From an uncultured Planktomarina sp. (GTDB taxonomy: Bacteria; Pseudomonadota; Alphaproteobacteria; Rhodobacterales; Rhodobacteraceae), in NCBI GenBank assembly GCA_905182425.1, contig CAJJBP010000007.1, positions 169,067 to 233,066 of the forward strand: a DNA stretch of 64,000 nucleotides, written 5' to 3'. The position numbers were made by a program, and so were the translations under genes. The notes below the pieces were generated by a model. The model was not told the DNA's origin. It searched no databases and worked only from the letters and a program-made list of their open reading frames with translations. Below are positions 46,947 to 57,229 of the stretch, piece by piece (the first letter of the stretch is position 1; every line of letters starts with the position of its first letter).

Positions 46947-49862
46947 TTTGATACCGGAATTAATGTTGCGCGCGCCACGGTGCTCCATTCGCCGTATCGT
47001 GAAAGGTGGTCATAATCTGAATGAGCATCAGAAGTTAACATTGCACGCCGTGCAGCATACCCTTGATTTTGATTTTGATAGGTCTGAACGAGCTTAGAAA
47101 ACTCAGACCATATATCACTTTCATCTAAAGGTGCCGCTACATGTTTGGGCTTTGCCCCCAAGACTAATATATTCAGCGCCCACCACTCCCAAGGCACCAA
47201 GGCCCTTAAAAGCACCGCGCTTCAACATCTCAGCCTCAAGTAAAAGCTGTTTATCGAAATACAACTGCTCTTTGGTGCTAGGTGCGCTACCAGTTTTATA
47301 GTCATAGATATGGGCTGCTCCATCACCAACGATATCAATGCGATCAGCTTTGCCCGTTAAAGTGAAGCCAAGGGACGGCAAAGAGATTTTGCCTGTTATT
47401 TCTGAATGTGTGCTGCTGAAGTTCGTCTGTCGTTCCATTTCATATTCGGCAAACCACTGAGCAAACCGTTCCACTCTTGCTTGCCAAATACGCCTTGTCG
47501 CTGGCCAGGGTACCAAATCTATCAACATCGACGAGGAGGTTTTTACCAGTCCTGCTTTTGCCGTCACTACGTCCGGCCATGGACCGCTATCAACAAACCG
47601 TTCTAAAATTTGATGAATTATAGTACCGCGCAAGGGAGCGTCAGGTTTTTTGACTAGAGAATCTATTCGTCGAAGCCCAAGAATATGGCGCGCATAAATA
47701 GCGTAAGGATCACGAATAAGGGTTTTTATTTCAGTGATAGATAGCTGTGTTGGGCGGACATGGACTGGCGGAGCAATTGAAGGGCGAGGGGTGGGCTGCG
47801 GTGGTGAAACTGCCTCCATTTCTGAAACCAAGTTTAGCCACCCATTACCCCGTTCATGCATCTTGCTCACGAGGGATGCCTCTTTAGTTTCAGATAGACC
47901 ATTAAGTAGGTTTTCGATCCGGTTGAGCCAGCGTGACGGCACCGTTTCCGCATCTTCTGACTTTACAGAGCGCGTTACCCAAACCTCTTTGGCCCCAATT
48001 GCTTGCTGAAAATCATGCGCCGAAAGGCCAATTTTACGCTCTGGTAGCAACAAGCCTGCTTGAAGGCGTAAGCTGCGGTTTAGCCAAGGATCTGGGGAGG
48101 GTGGTTCTGGCCAATTCCCATCATTTAACCCTGCCAGAACAACTAAATCGGCGCCCTGTACGCGGGCCTCTAGCGTACCCCATATTAAAATATTTGGATG
48201 TTGTGAGTTTTGATTTCGGGTCTCACTACCATTTAACACGCCATATAAAATCGCTTTGTAATCGATTAACTCAACTTTACCTGCTGCATGTGCGTGCTTT
48301 GCCAAATCATTCATAGCAGCTAATGTATCTCGGCCTGACGCGCGCTTCCAAAGCGCACCGTCCTCACCCTCAGGACCATTAGAAAGTTTTTCAGATGTCT
48401 CTTTGTGGTGAGAGAGCCACACCTTTAGCGGACTTGTTCTGGTTGGCCAGGAATTAAAAACGCATGCGTTTATCCACGATACCCAATTGTTGCGCAACTC
48501 GTCCTTTCCTGCCCATTTTTCTAAAGTGTTGGGTGCTAAATATGCCGGTCCCTCTTTTCGGAGGTAAAGCTCTAAATCCCGGGTGTGAAGCAAGTGCTGT
48601 CCACGATCTTGTCCGCTATGGGCAAGTGGGTGCTTGAGCAAAACCAAGAGAACCTCTGCAGTTATTTGTGACTTTGCTAAGTCCAGGACGTGCAACAGAA
48701 ATCGCCCTGGCGCCGTGAAGTTAAGCGATATGCCAGCACTATCGTCTGGTGTAATATTCCAAGCCTCTAATGCGGTAGAGATGCGTCGCGTGAGGTTTCG
48801 ATCGGGTGTAATAACGGCTGCAACTTTTCCATTTTCTGCGGCTTCTCGCAGGCCAAGTGCAATTGCCATTGCCTCTACCCTTTGATTGGGTGCAACCAAC
48901 CACGTAATATCCCTTGTAGCCGACTCTAAGTCTTTTAAAACTGGTCCCTCACGCCGCCAATGATGTGTAACGGGTGCGGGACGTAGGGCTAAGGAGATGA
49001 GCTTGTTTCGAGCTGGGTTTGGTGGCCCTTCGTCAATCCAGCGTCGCACTTGATCGGCTTCCGTGTTCAAAGCCCCCAGCAATTTTGAAAATCGATATTG
49101 TGGATGGTCTTCCCCAGTACGTGGATCAATTAGTTTGTCCCAGACATGTTTTGGCATGTCAAAATCAAACCCAGGCAAAACTAAAGCGCCCTTTGGTAAT
49201 CCTGCTACTGCTTTCATCAATTCAAACGTTGTTCCACGCGACCCTGTTGATCCGGCAATAATAATTGGATGTTGAGGCGGGTTATGTTGCCAACGCGCAG
49301 CTAAACCCATGACGCAGGCACGTTGCCGTGCCTCAACGCCAGGCGCCGTTTCCCCTTCGAAATACGGCCTGACCATATTTATGAAGCCTAAAGCGCGCTC
49401 CCAATGCCCAGAGATATCTGAAACATCAAGGTTGGAAATTACATCGGGGGCAACGCCCTCACTCTGCATCTCCTCCATTAAATTTGCTAGACTACTGGCC
49501 AGTTCAAAGATAGCTGATCTTGGGGTGAGACCGTCGCTATTACTTAAAAGCTGGCGAACCAATTGAGTAATCTCAAGACGTCGCTCAAGTGGGTGAACGG
49601 ACTTTGGGATGTGCGGAAAGGTCAAGTCGCTGGAGAGATCTGTAATAAGACGGATTTTAGGCATCAACCGCCCTGGTCCTTGAGCGAATAAGGCAAAAAG
49701 TTTGCGCTGCATCCGCCGTGTACTTAAAAAAATTTCAGCCTGCGCCCAATCTTGAGGTGGGTGGTGTTCAAGTCTGCTTTCGATTCCACGTAAAAGCGCC
49801 ATTGGAAAATCTTGCCCAACGGGTGTGCCAAAAATATGTGGCTCGCTTTGATTATTAAACAC
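46943..49862 (-). pseudogene. addB: Double-strand-break repair protein AddB, single frameshift near 3' end
   Basis: Partner of AddA with an inactivated helicase and an iron-sulfur nuclease domain. The frame breaks in a run of five C (plus strand, 47155-47159). With one C removed the product is 972 residues and ends exactly at the addA start, which supports the correction. Seen features are HIFGTPVGQDFPMALLRG at the start, LVVLAGLNDGNWPEPPSPDPWLNR near 590-615 and the nuclease segment GKADRIDIVGDGAAHIYDYKTG near 865-890. As written the protein loses only its last 60 residues. Confidence 0.9.
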
Positions 49863-50541
49863 CCGAAAGACCCATCATTTCTTCAGCAACGGGAATATTT
49901 CCAGGACTACCAACATCGCACCATTTTCCTGAATACTCTATACCGTGAAGTTTGCCATGCAAGATTAATTTGTCCCAAACAATGTTGAGGGAGAAGCTGG
50001 TTTGATTGATGTTGTCCAACAAAGACAATCTAATAATTTGTGCACCAAGATAGACCCAATCACCGGATCTACTGATAAGGCCATTATCTGAAATATTAAA
50101 ATCCCCTGGAGCGTCTCTCCCATTAATGTTAGAGGCATGCGCACACAAAAGAAGCGCATCCCAGTCATTTTGCCAAGCCGCTTGAAGCGCTCGCAACGGG
50201 TTTTCACCAACCCAAACTGAATCGCTATTACAAGTTAATATAGAAGACCCAGAAAAATGGTGTCGTGCATTTTGCAGGCCCCCACCGGTTTCCAAAATCT
50301 CTGGTTCGTTTTCTACAATGTATGGTTGGCCAAAAAGATGATTTTTTATTTGATCCCCCATGTAATGCGTGTTCACCACTGTTTTCTCTATATTAGCTGC
50401 GTTTGCGATATCCAAAGAGTGATCCAAAAGGGTGCGGCCACCCACTGATATTAATGGTTTAGGTAGATTATTTGTCAGCGGCTGCATTCTGGTACCAAAA
50501 CCTGCCGCAAATACCATTAATTCACTGGGCTTATTGCGCAT
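49855..50541 (-). CDS. murU: Nucleotidyltransferase, MurNAc-1-phosphate uridylyltransferase (MurU-like)
   Basis: Rossmann-type sugar nucleotidyltransferase of 228 residues: VFAAGFGTRMQPLTNNLPKPL at the start is the signature, and EILETGGGLQNAR near 85 the sugar-recognition part. Paired with an AmgK-like kinase upstream, the pair would make UDP-MurNAc from MurNAc and so recycle cell wall while bypassing MurA. The assignment rests on the pairing and family likeness. The gene overlaps amgK by 25 bases if ATG 50541 is used, or not at all with 50517. Confidence 0.82.
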   Translation of the reverse strand: MRNKPSELMVFAAGFGTRMQPLTNNLPKPLISVGGRTLLDHSLDIANAANIEKTVVNTHYMGDQIKNHLFGQPYIVENEPEILETGGGLQNARHHFSGSSILTCNSDSVWVGENPLRALQAAWQNDWDALLLCAHASNINGRDAPGDFNISDNGLISRSGDWVYLGAQIIRLSLLDNINQTSFSLNIVWDKLILHGKLHGIEYSGKWCDVGSPGNIPVAEEMMGLSGV

Positions 50542-51512
50542 CGTGACCTCATATTTAATAAAAAATCTTGATCAGGTGTTGGTAGGCCTCTGCAAAAGTT
50601 AGCTAAATTTGACAAATCTGGATGCTGCAAATCAGCCCACAGGTTTCGCCAAACGCGCGGTATTAGGTCGATATAGCCTGCTTTTCCATCGCGTATGCAC
50701 AATCGTACAAAAACTCCAAGAATTCTAAGGTTTCGTTGGGCGCTGACTGCCGCAAAAGCTAAATCAAAGTCATCACGATTATGGTACGAATTACGAAGAA
50801 TTGTCATGAGTTTATTCAAGGTCTCAGCTGAAACATCCCGCCGAACGTCCTTAAGCAAAGAGGCGGCATCGTAGAGTGAGTGCCCCATTTGCGCATCTTG
50901 AAAATCAAGAATTCCCATTTTTTCCAAACCGATCTTTGTGGGACGATAAATCAAATTCTGTGCGTGATAATCTCTCAAAACCAAAACTGGTTTACTCCAG
51001 TCTAACCTGTCCAATATTGACTTCACACTAAGCTCTAGTTCCTTCGCTGTGTCAGAATCACCGTACCAAATTGCAGCCAGTGACGCTGCTTTAGCCATTT
51101 CGGGAGCGAAATAACGTCCTGATACTTCGGTTGGCGGCGCCTTGTGCAATACCCGCAGAGCCTTAAGGGCCAATGTGTAGGACGGAAGTTCTAACTTTGG
51201 TGAATTTAGGGCTAAATTAAATAAAAGATCATCCCCAAAATCTTCCATTAAAATAAAGCCTAGGCGGGTGTCATGTGCAAAGATTTGTGGAGAACAAAGG
51301 CCATACCTCTTTAGATAATCTGCTATTTGGAGAAAGGGCTCGATATCTTCGCCGAGGTTAGTTGGAGCATCCATTAATATTGCCAAGCCATTCTGACTGT
51401 CCGTTAGCCGCTCATATTTTCGTCGGCCAGCATCTCCCGCTAATGGTGAGCGTGTTGCTGATCCCCAACCAGACTTTTGTAAAAAAGTGATAAGTTCTTC
51501 GGCCCGGGTCAA
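50517..51512 (-). CDS. amgK: Aminoglycoside-phosphotransferase-fold sugar kinase (AmgK-like)
   Basis: A 331-residue kinase-like protein. The nucleotide-binding half has LAGDAGRRKYERL near 24, and the catalytic loop is VLRDYHAQNLIY near 200 with GILDFQDAQMGHSLYDAASLL near 220. AmgK phosphorylates the anomeric carbon of MurNAc/GlcNAc, feeding MurU. Start is TTG with GGAG nine bases before it. In most Rhodobacterales tsaE lies directly upstream; here only 152 AT-rich bases separate it from regB, with no tsaE. Confidence 0.82.
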   Translation of the reverse strand: MTRAEELITFLQKSGWGSATRSPLAGDAGRRKYERLTDSQNGLAILMDAPTNLGEDIEPFLQIADYLKRYGLCSPQIFAHDTRLGFILMEDFGDDLLFNLALNSPKLELPSYTLALKALRVLHKAPPTEVSGRYFAPEMAKAASLAAIWYGDSDTAKELELSVKSILDRLDWSKPVLVLRDYHAQNLIYRPTKIGLEKMGILDFQDAQMGHSLYDAASLLKDVRRDVSAETLNKLMTILRNSYHNRDDFDLAFAAVSAQRNLRILGVFVRLCIRDGKAGYIDLIPRVWRNLWADLQHPDLSNLANFCRGLPTPDQDFLLNMRSRCAISPVN

Positions 51513-51664
51513 CTAACAATCTCCAAAATTTTTTGTGCCCATTTTAATGGGACATAGATACAATATAAAAGGGCTGCGTGGGTTTTTCAGAAAAAAGAGA
51601 TTTTAGTTTTTCCATAATATAATACAACTATTTATGCTTATCATAACTTATAACAATAAAATAA

Positions 51665-53026
51665 CTATATGACTTTGAAAGGCTGGTTTTTCCCTGTTGC
51701 CAATTTTTTTTCTTCTAGCTTACTCCGTGGCCAAGAGACAAAGACGGCAGCACCGCCCAGCCCTTGGCCCCCATTTGAAAAATTGAGAATGGCCTTAGAT
51801 CTTTCCAACAGCGTTTTTGCAATAAAAAGACCCAGTCCCATACCGTCATATCCGGGTCGCGCGGTCTGTCGTGAGTTGCGCTCGCGCTGTTTAACAAAGG
51901 GATCACCAATTCTGTTCATAACCTGCGGAGAAAAACCTTGGCCATCATCAGAAATTTCTACAGTGAGCGACGTTTCTGACCATCCAATTTGGACGCACAC
52001 CTCTGTTCTGGCAAAATCTACAGCGTTTTGGATTAAGTTGCGAAGTCCGTGAATGACCTCTGGTTTGCGTAAGGCAAGAGGCTGGTTTGGCTCTTCACCT
52101 AAATCACCTACGTATTCAAAAAAGACGTCTTTTCCACGGTTCAAATGTGGTTCTGCAGCTTCGCGCACAACGGCGGACCAAGGGGCCGCATGTAAGTGAA
52201 TATCGTCCTTTCCAGCACTCCCCATAGAACGGAGAATATCGCGACACCGATCAGCTTGTTCACGGATCAAACTCGCGTCTGCTCGTAGCTCCTCATTTTC
52301 AGAAAGCTCTTCCATTAGTTCTGAGCTTGTTAGTTTAATTGTAGCAAGAGGAGTGCCCAATTCATGCGCTGTTGCGGCAATTACACCACCAAGGTCCGTA
52401 AGCTTTTGCTCGCGTGCAAGCGCCATTTGTGTTGCTAAAAGGGCCTCTGCCATGGACGTCATTTCAACTGTAACGCGTCGTGTATAAATTGAGATAAAAA
52501 GAATACCGGTGACAATGGCAACCCAAAAGCCAAAGACAAAGACAGCCGGCATTTCTAAAATGTTCCCATCCAAGGTGCGCAATGAAATATGCGCAAGACT
52601 AACTAAAGTGATCATGATGATTGCGCAACCTGCTAACATTAGTGTTGAGCGTGTTGGTAGAACTGTTGCAGCAATTGTTACGGGGGCTAAAATGAGCAAC
52701 GCAAAAGGATTGTTTAAGCCGCCAGTAAAGGCCAAAAGTAGTGAGAGTTGAAGTGTATCAAACAATAGTGTCAGGACGGTTTCGGCTTCACTTAGTCGTC
52801 GGCTACCTGGAAAAACTACAACGGCGATCACATTTGTCAGGATCGACATTCCGATAACCACTGCGCAGGGTATCAGGGCCAGTTGTAAGCCAAAATATTG
52901 CTGTCCAACCACTAGGGCTGAAACTTGACCTGTGATAGCGAACCAGCGCACCATTGCTAGCGTTCGTAGTCGGATCCAATTGCTACGCGCACTCTGGTTA
53001 ATATATTCGATGCCAGTTTGGATCAT
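51665..53026 (-). CDS. regB: Redox-sensing histidine kinase RegB/PrrB/ActS
   Basis: Membrane sensor that phosphorylates RegA under low oxygen or changed quinone redox state. The 453-residue protein has six hydrophobic helices, the quinone-binding GGLNNPFALL segment near 115, the H-box AATAHELGTPLATIKL near 220, the redox-active cysteine region EQADRCRDIL near 260 and ATPase motifs ISDDGQGF and YDGMGLGLFIAK. The start ATG 53026 has AGGAG upstream. Divergent from senC-regA, as is standard. Confidence 0.95.
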   Translation of the reverse strand: MIQTGIEYINQSARSNWIRLRTLAMVRWFAITGQVSALVVGQQYFGLQLALIPCAVVIGMSILTNVIAVVVFPGSRRLSEAETVLTLLFDTLQLSLLLAFTGGLNNPFALLILAPVTIAATVLPTRSTLMLAGCAIIMITLVSLAHISLRTLDGNILEMPAVFVFGFWVAIVTGILFISIYTRRVTVEMTSMAEALLATQMALAREQKLTDLGGVIAATAHELGTPLATIKLTSSELMEELSENEELRADASLIREQADRCRDILRSMGSAGKDDIHLHAAPWSAVVREAAEPHLNRGKDVFFEYVGDLGEEPNQPLALRKPEVIHGLRNLIQNAVDFARTEVCVQIGWSETSLTVEISDDGQGFSPQVMNRIGDPFVKQRERNSRQTARPGYDGMGLGLFIAKTLLERSKAILNFSNGGQGLGGAAVFVSWPRSKLEEKKLATGKNQPFKVI

Positions 53027-53108
53027 ATCGTGCTCCTGTGACGATCTGAAGCTGAACAAATCAGCATTTATGACATAATAGTCAAGCAGGAGCCTGAAGG
53101 GAAACGCA

Positions 53109-53729
53109 ATGTCACTCGTAAAAGTCGCAGGTGGGGCAGCCACAGCCGTCATATTGGTAATTGGAGGGACGTTCCTATTCACGCAGTTTATGGCCCCAAA
53201 AAATAAATTCGAAGCATGTATTCCAAGTAGTGTTGCGGGGGGTGCAATTGGCGGTCCTTTTGAGCTTACAGATCATACAGGGCGGGCTGTAACTGATTTG
53301 GATGTTTTGGATAAACCATCATTAGTTTATTTTGGATATACGTTTTGTCCTGACGTTTGTCCGATGGATGTTGCTAGAAATGCCGTTGCTGTGGACATCC
53401 TCGCCGAAACAGGGCGGGAGGCAAAGCCAGTGTTCATAACAATTGATCCTGAACGTGATACCGCTGAAGAGTTGGCCGATTTTGTCGCAAATAATCATCC
53501 TGATATGGTGGGTTTGACCGGAACCGCAGCTCAAGTGGCGAAAGCTGCTCGTGGATATAAGGTTTATTACCAGAGACAGCCCGGTGAAGATGAGGAATAT
53601 TATTTGATGGCACACTCTAACTTTACATACTTAATGATGCCTGAGCACGGATTTGTTGATTTTTTCCGTGGCGACCTAGATCCTGAACAAGTTGCAGAGC
53701 TCGTGGCTTGTGTCTTAGACGCGGCTTGA
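53109..53729 (+). CDS. senC: SCO1/SenC/PrrC copper-binding protein
   Basis: Membrane-anchored, thioredoxin-fold protein for copper insertion into cytochrome oxidase, also linked to RegB signalling. The 206-residue protein has an N-terminal helix (AATAVILVIGGTFLFTQFM), the copper ligands CPDVC near residue 80 and the partner histidine in LMAHSNFTYLMMP near 168. It is divergent from regB across an 82-base shared promoter region and precedes regA by 55 bases. Confidence 0.95.
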   Translation: MSLVKVAGGAATAVILVIGGTFLFTQFMAPKNKFEACIPSSVAGGAIGGPFELTDHTGRAVTDLDVLDKPSLVYFGYTFCPDVCPMDVARNAVAVDILAETGREAKPVFITIDPERDTAEELADFVANNHPDMVGLTGTAAQVAKAARGYKVYYQRQPGEDEEYYLMAHSNFTYLMMPEHGFVDFFRGDLDPEQVAELVACVLDAA

Positions 53730-53784
53730 TACTAGTTCTCCTCAGCGCATTTTGATACCTGTGGACAAAAAAGAGGGTCCGACT

Positions 53785-54336
53785 ATGGCAATAGAACCGC
53801 TACAAATAGGCGAAGATAAATCTTTGCTTCTTGTCGATGACGATGAACCGTTTTTAAAGCGGCTCGCAAAAGCTATGGAAAAGCGTGGCTTTTCTGTGGA
53901 ACAAGCAGGTTCCGTGGCTGCAGGTCGAGCCATCGCGACTGCGCGACCGCCAGCATATGCAGTTATAGATTTACGCCTCGAAGATGGAAACGGTCTTGAT
54001 GTTGTGGAGGTTCTGCGAGCTAGGCGCCCTGACTGCCGCGTTGTTGTGCTCACGGGTTACGGCGCGATAGCAACAGCGGTTGCAGCGGTAAAAATTGGTG
54101 CTACGGATTACTTGTCCAAGCCCGCAGATGCAACTGATATTACCAACGCGCTTTTGGCGTCAGGTAACGAATTACCACCACCACCGGAAAACCCAATGTC
54201 AGCAGATCGCGTGCGCTGGGAGCATATTCAAAGAGTTTTTGAATTATGTGATCGTAACGTAAGTGAAACAGCGCGCCGTCTAAATATGCATCGCCGCACT
54301 TTGCAGCGTATATTGGCAAAACGTAGCCCAAGGTAA
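53785..54336 (+). CDS. regA: Response regulator RegA/PrrA/ActR
   Basis: Global redox regulator of respiration, carbon and nitrogen fixation and, where present, photosynthesis genes. 183 residues. The receiver domain has LLVDDDEPFLKRL, the phospho-acceptor aspartate in VIDLRLEDGNG near residue 63, VVVLTGYGAIATAV and the lysine in YLSKPAD near 113. The C-terminal Fis-type helix-turn-helix is ETARRLNMHRRTLQRILAKR, nearly invariant in the family. ATG 53785 has AGAGGG upstream. Confidence 0.97.
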   Translation: MAIEPLQIGEDKSLLLVDDDEPFLKRLAKAMEKRGFSVEQAGSVAAGRAIATARPPAYAVIDLRLEDGNGLDVVEVLRARRPDCRVVVLTGYGAIATAVAAVKIGATDYLSKPADATDITNALLASGNELPPPPENPMSADRVRWEHIQRVFELCDRNVSETARRLNMHRRTLQRILAKRSPR

Positions 54337-54615
54337 TTTATAAACTGTATTTGTTTGGATGCGGCTAATCTTTTGGCCATCATTGAGCGTTTGGTTTTTT
54401 ATGACACAATGATGGATAAGGCTAAGCCCTTCACAGCATTATAAGCTGGCAATGGTATCAGTTAGAACTGTGGCATAAATTGCCTTTAGCCCAGAGACTT
54501 TGCCTGCCAATTTAGCTCGCCCAAACATTTTTTGTCCCCCTCCGAATAGCCTGTATGGATTGATCGAGAAAGTTTGCAATAATATCCTGAACTTTATGGC
54601 GTACAATAACTTTAA

Positions 54616-55206
54616 TCATAGAAGCTCTAATAACGCAGCATGCGTTTTGTTGAAGTCCCTGCGAACCTCAACAGGTGGACGCAAACGTAGTGTTAAATTC
54701 TCAACTATTTTTGGATCAACATTACCAAACAAATGATTAGCCTCGCTTTTGGAGAATCCTGCCAATTGTATGGCTTCAAGCCAAGCGCTTATTTTATCCG
54801 CCTTCTTGATTTTCTTTTTCAAAACTAATGGGGTAATTGCAGGAAGGCCAAATCGAATATGAATTGCTGCCGCCAATCTTTTATCTAGCTTTTCATAACC
54901 GGCCCCGACAGAAGCTTTTACAGGCGAAATCATATCACCAATGACATATTCTGGAGCATCGTGAAGCAAAGCCGTAAGTCTATGACTGGCGGGTGCGTTT
55001 GGCACGAGGCGATTAAATATTTGTTCAACCAACAGTGAGTGCTCTGCGACAGAATACGCATATTCACCCACGGTCTGGCCGTTCCAACGCGCCACGAATG
55101 CTAATCCATGCGCTATATCTTCAACCTCCACATCCACTGGAGTTGGATCAAGTAGATCAAGTCGCCGCCCTGATAGCATTCTTTGCCAGGCTCTTGGTTG
55201 TTTCAT
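54616..55206 (-). CDS. HD-domain hydrolase (YfbR-like)
   Basis: Predicted metal-dependent phosphohydrolase of 196 residues. Metal ligands are visible in YAYSVAEHSLLVEQIF near residue 52 and LLHDAPEYVIGDMISPVK near 81, the pattern of YfbR 5'-nucleotidases. The first 45 residues (MLSGRRLDLLDPTPVDVEVEDIAHGLA) are typical for the Rhodobacterales version linked to regA/ahcY. Its TGA overlaps an ATG beginning a 35-codon frame of uncertain meaning. Confidence 0.85.
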   Translation of the reverse strand: MKQPRAWQRMLSGRRLDLLDPTPVDVEVEDIAHGLAFVARWNGQTVGEYAYSVAEHSLLVEQIFNRLVPNAPASHRLTALLHDAPEYVIGDMISPVKASVGAGYEKLDKRLAAAIHIRFGLPAITPLVLKKKIKKADKISAWLEAIQLAGFSKSEANHLFGNVDPKIVENLTLRLRPPVEVRRDFNKTHAALLELL

Positions 55207-55331
55207 TGAAAGATGCCTTTTCTAGTGGAGATGCTAGCTCATGACAACAACTATTGTCGAGAGATGTTGGCGGTGTTATGAGCCCAATAACAATAATTTC
55301 GCACTGTGGTTTTCCACTTAAGGACTTAAAA

Positions 55332-56725
55332 ATGACAACTGATTACATAGTAAAAGATATAGCATTGGCAGATTTTGGTCGCAAAGAGCTAGATATCGCA
55401 GAAACTGAAATGCCTGGTTTGATGGCATTACGTAAAGAATATGCTGAAATTCAGCCGCTTAAGGGCGCGCGTATCGTTGGCTCTTTGCATATGACAATTC
55501 AAACAGCTGTTTAATTGAAACTCTTGTGAAGCTGGGAGCCGATGTGCGCTGGGCTTCTTGTAACATTTTTTCTACTCAAGATCATGCAGCGGCAGCAATT
55601 GCCGCAGGAGGGACGCCGGTCTTTGCTATTAAAGGCCAGTCTTTGACGGAGCATTGGGATTACCTTGACCGCTCTTTCATGTTCCCAAACGGAGCAAACA
55701 TGATTCTTGATGATGGTGGTGATGCGACGCTTTACGTGCTTCTTGGGTGCGCGAGTTGAGGAGGGTGAAACAGATTTAATCGAGGTCCCAACCTCAGAGG
55801 AAGAAGAAGCGGTTTTTGCACAAATAAAAAAACGAATGGTGGAAACACCAGGCTGGTTCGTCAAAACTCGAGCAGAAGATTCAGGGCGTTTCAGAAGAAA
55901 CTACAACCGGTGTCCACCGCTTGTATGAACTGGTCAAGCAGGGGCAACTGCCCTTTCCTGCCATCAATGTTAACGACAGTGTAACGAAATCAAAGTTTGA
56001 CAATAAATATGGGTGTAAGGAATCTCTTGTTGACGGGATCCGCCGTGCGACTGACACGATGATGGCCGGTAAGGTTGCTGTTGTACTGGGATATGGAGAT
56101 GTGGGTAAAGGCTCTGTCGCCTCATTGAAAGGCGCTGGCGCGCGCGTAATAGTAACCGAAGTTGATCCCATCTGTGCCCTACAGGCTGCTATGGACGGTT
56201 TTCAGTGTAACCTCGTTGGAAGACGTTGTTTCCACAGCGACATATTCGTTACTACAACCGGTAACAAGGATGTGATCCGCATCGAGCATATGCGTGAAAT
56301 GAAGGATATGGCGATCGTTGGAAATATCGGCCATTTTGATAACTGAAATTCAGGTGGCATCTCTTAAAAATCACAAATGGACTAATATTAAAGAGCAGGT
56401 CGATATGATCGAAATGCCAAATCGGCAACCGTCTAATACTTTTGTCAGAGGGCCGTTTGCTTAATCTTGGCAATGCTACTGGCCATCCTCATTTGTGATG
56501 TCTGCATCTTTTACTAACCAAGTTTTGGCGCAAATCGAGCTGTGGGTCAGAGGTAACGAGTATAATAATGAAGTTTACATTTTACCAAAGCACCTGGATG
56601 AAAAGGTGGCGCGCTTACATCTTGATAGAATAGGTGTGAAGCTTTCAAAACTTGATAAAGAGCAGGCTGACTATATTGGTGTTAGTACAGAAGGTCCTTT
56701 TAAGCCAGAGCATTATCGTTACTAA
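55332..56725 (+). pseudogene. ahcY: S-adenosylhomocysteinase, multiply frameshifted
   Basis: Splits S-adenosylhomocysteine to adenosine and homocysteine. Protein-level similarity runs continuously, but the frame shifts about eight times: a T missing near 55512; extra bases near 55749, 55878, 56202, 56345 and 56429; bases missing near 56238 and 56494. The net correction gives 463 residues, the normal length. Readable blocks include [35 protein letters not shown], the NAD loop [16 protein letters not shown] and the C-terminal [10 protein letters not shown]. Substitutions are few, so this looks like poor sequence rather than old decay. AAGGA precedes the ATG. No SAH riboswitch was recognised. 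Confidence 0.92.
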
Positions 56726-56755
56726 TAATAGTGCCAGCTTAGACAGAAAATAAGA

Positions 56756-56785
56756 TGCGCTGGGCTTTTAACTCAGCGCACTTTT
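56756..56785 (+). terminator. Terminator hairpin after ahcY
   Basis: Stem TGCGCTGGG/CTCAGCGCA (one G-T pair) with a 7-base loop, followed by CTTTTC, 30 bases past the ahcY stop. The T run is short, so efficiency is uncertain. Confidence 0.65.
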
Positions 56786-56956
56786 CAATTAGATTATTTT
56801 TAAAACAGAACTGGCGCACATTCTGAATAAGCTTCGTGACATTTTATTAAAATATTTAAACTAAAGCCTTTACTGAATTGAGTATTGTGAATCTCCTCTT
56901 TTAATTTTATCGACCAGCGATTTATTAAGATTTGCGATAGGAATATTAATTGTCTG

Positions 56957-57229
56957 TTAACCTATTAATTTATTCCACTGAATAATACTCACGCTTTCAA
57001 AAAGATTAGCTTTATTATAAGGGTCTTTTGCGGCCCATGCTTCAGCAACAGCTATATCCTCAACATCAAGAATAATAAGAGAGCCGCTCATTTGGCCGCT
57101 ATCGTCTAAAAAAGGGCCGGCCATTTCCACAACGCCAGTTTCTTTAATATAGGCTAAATGAGCCTCCCGATTGTCTAGCCGAACTTGCAGGTGTTTTGGT
57201 TTATCACGGGTAATTAAGGCAATACGCAT
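56957..57229 (-). CDS. YciI-family protein
   Basis: A 90-residue ferredoxin-like-fold protein. It shows the family pattern RDKPKHLQVRLDNREAHLAYI, then GPFLDDSGQMSGSLIILD and DPYNKANLF, including the histidine-aspartate pair suggested to be catalytic in YciI. Function unsettled. Its ATG overlaps the gpsA stop (TAATG), so it is coupled to gpsA. Confidence 0.85.
   Translation of the reverse strand: MRIALITRDKPKHLQVRLDNREAHLAYIKETGVVEMAGPFLDDSGQMSGSLIILDVEDIAVAEAWAAKDPYNKANLFESVSIIQWNKLIG

Noticed and set aside
55207..55331. SAH or SAM/SAH riboswitch in front of ahcY
   Set aside because: No conserved GC-rich core or pairing of the known classes was found in the 125-base leader.
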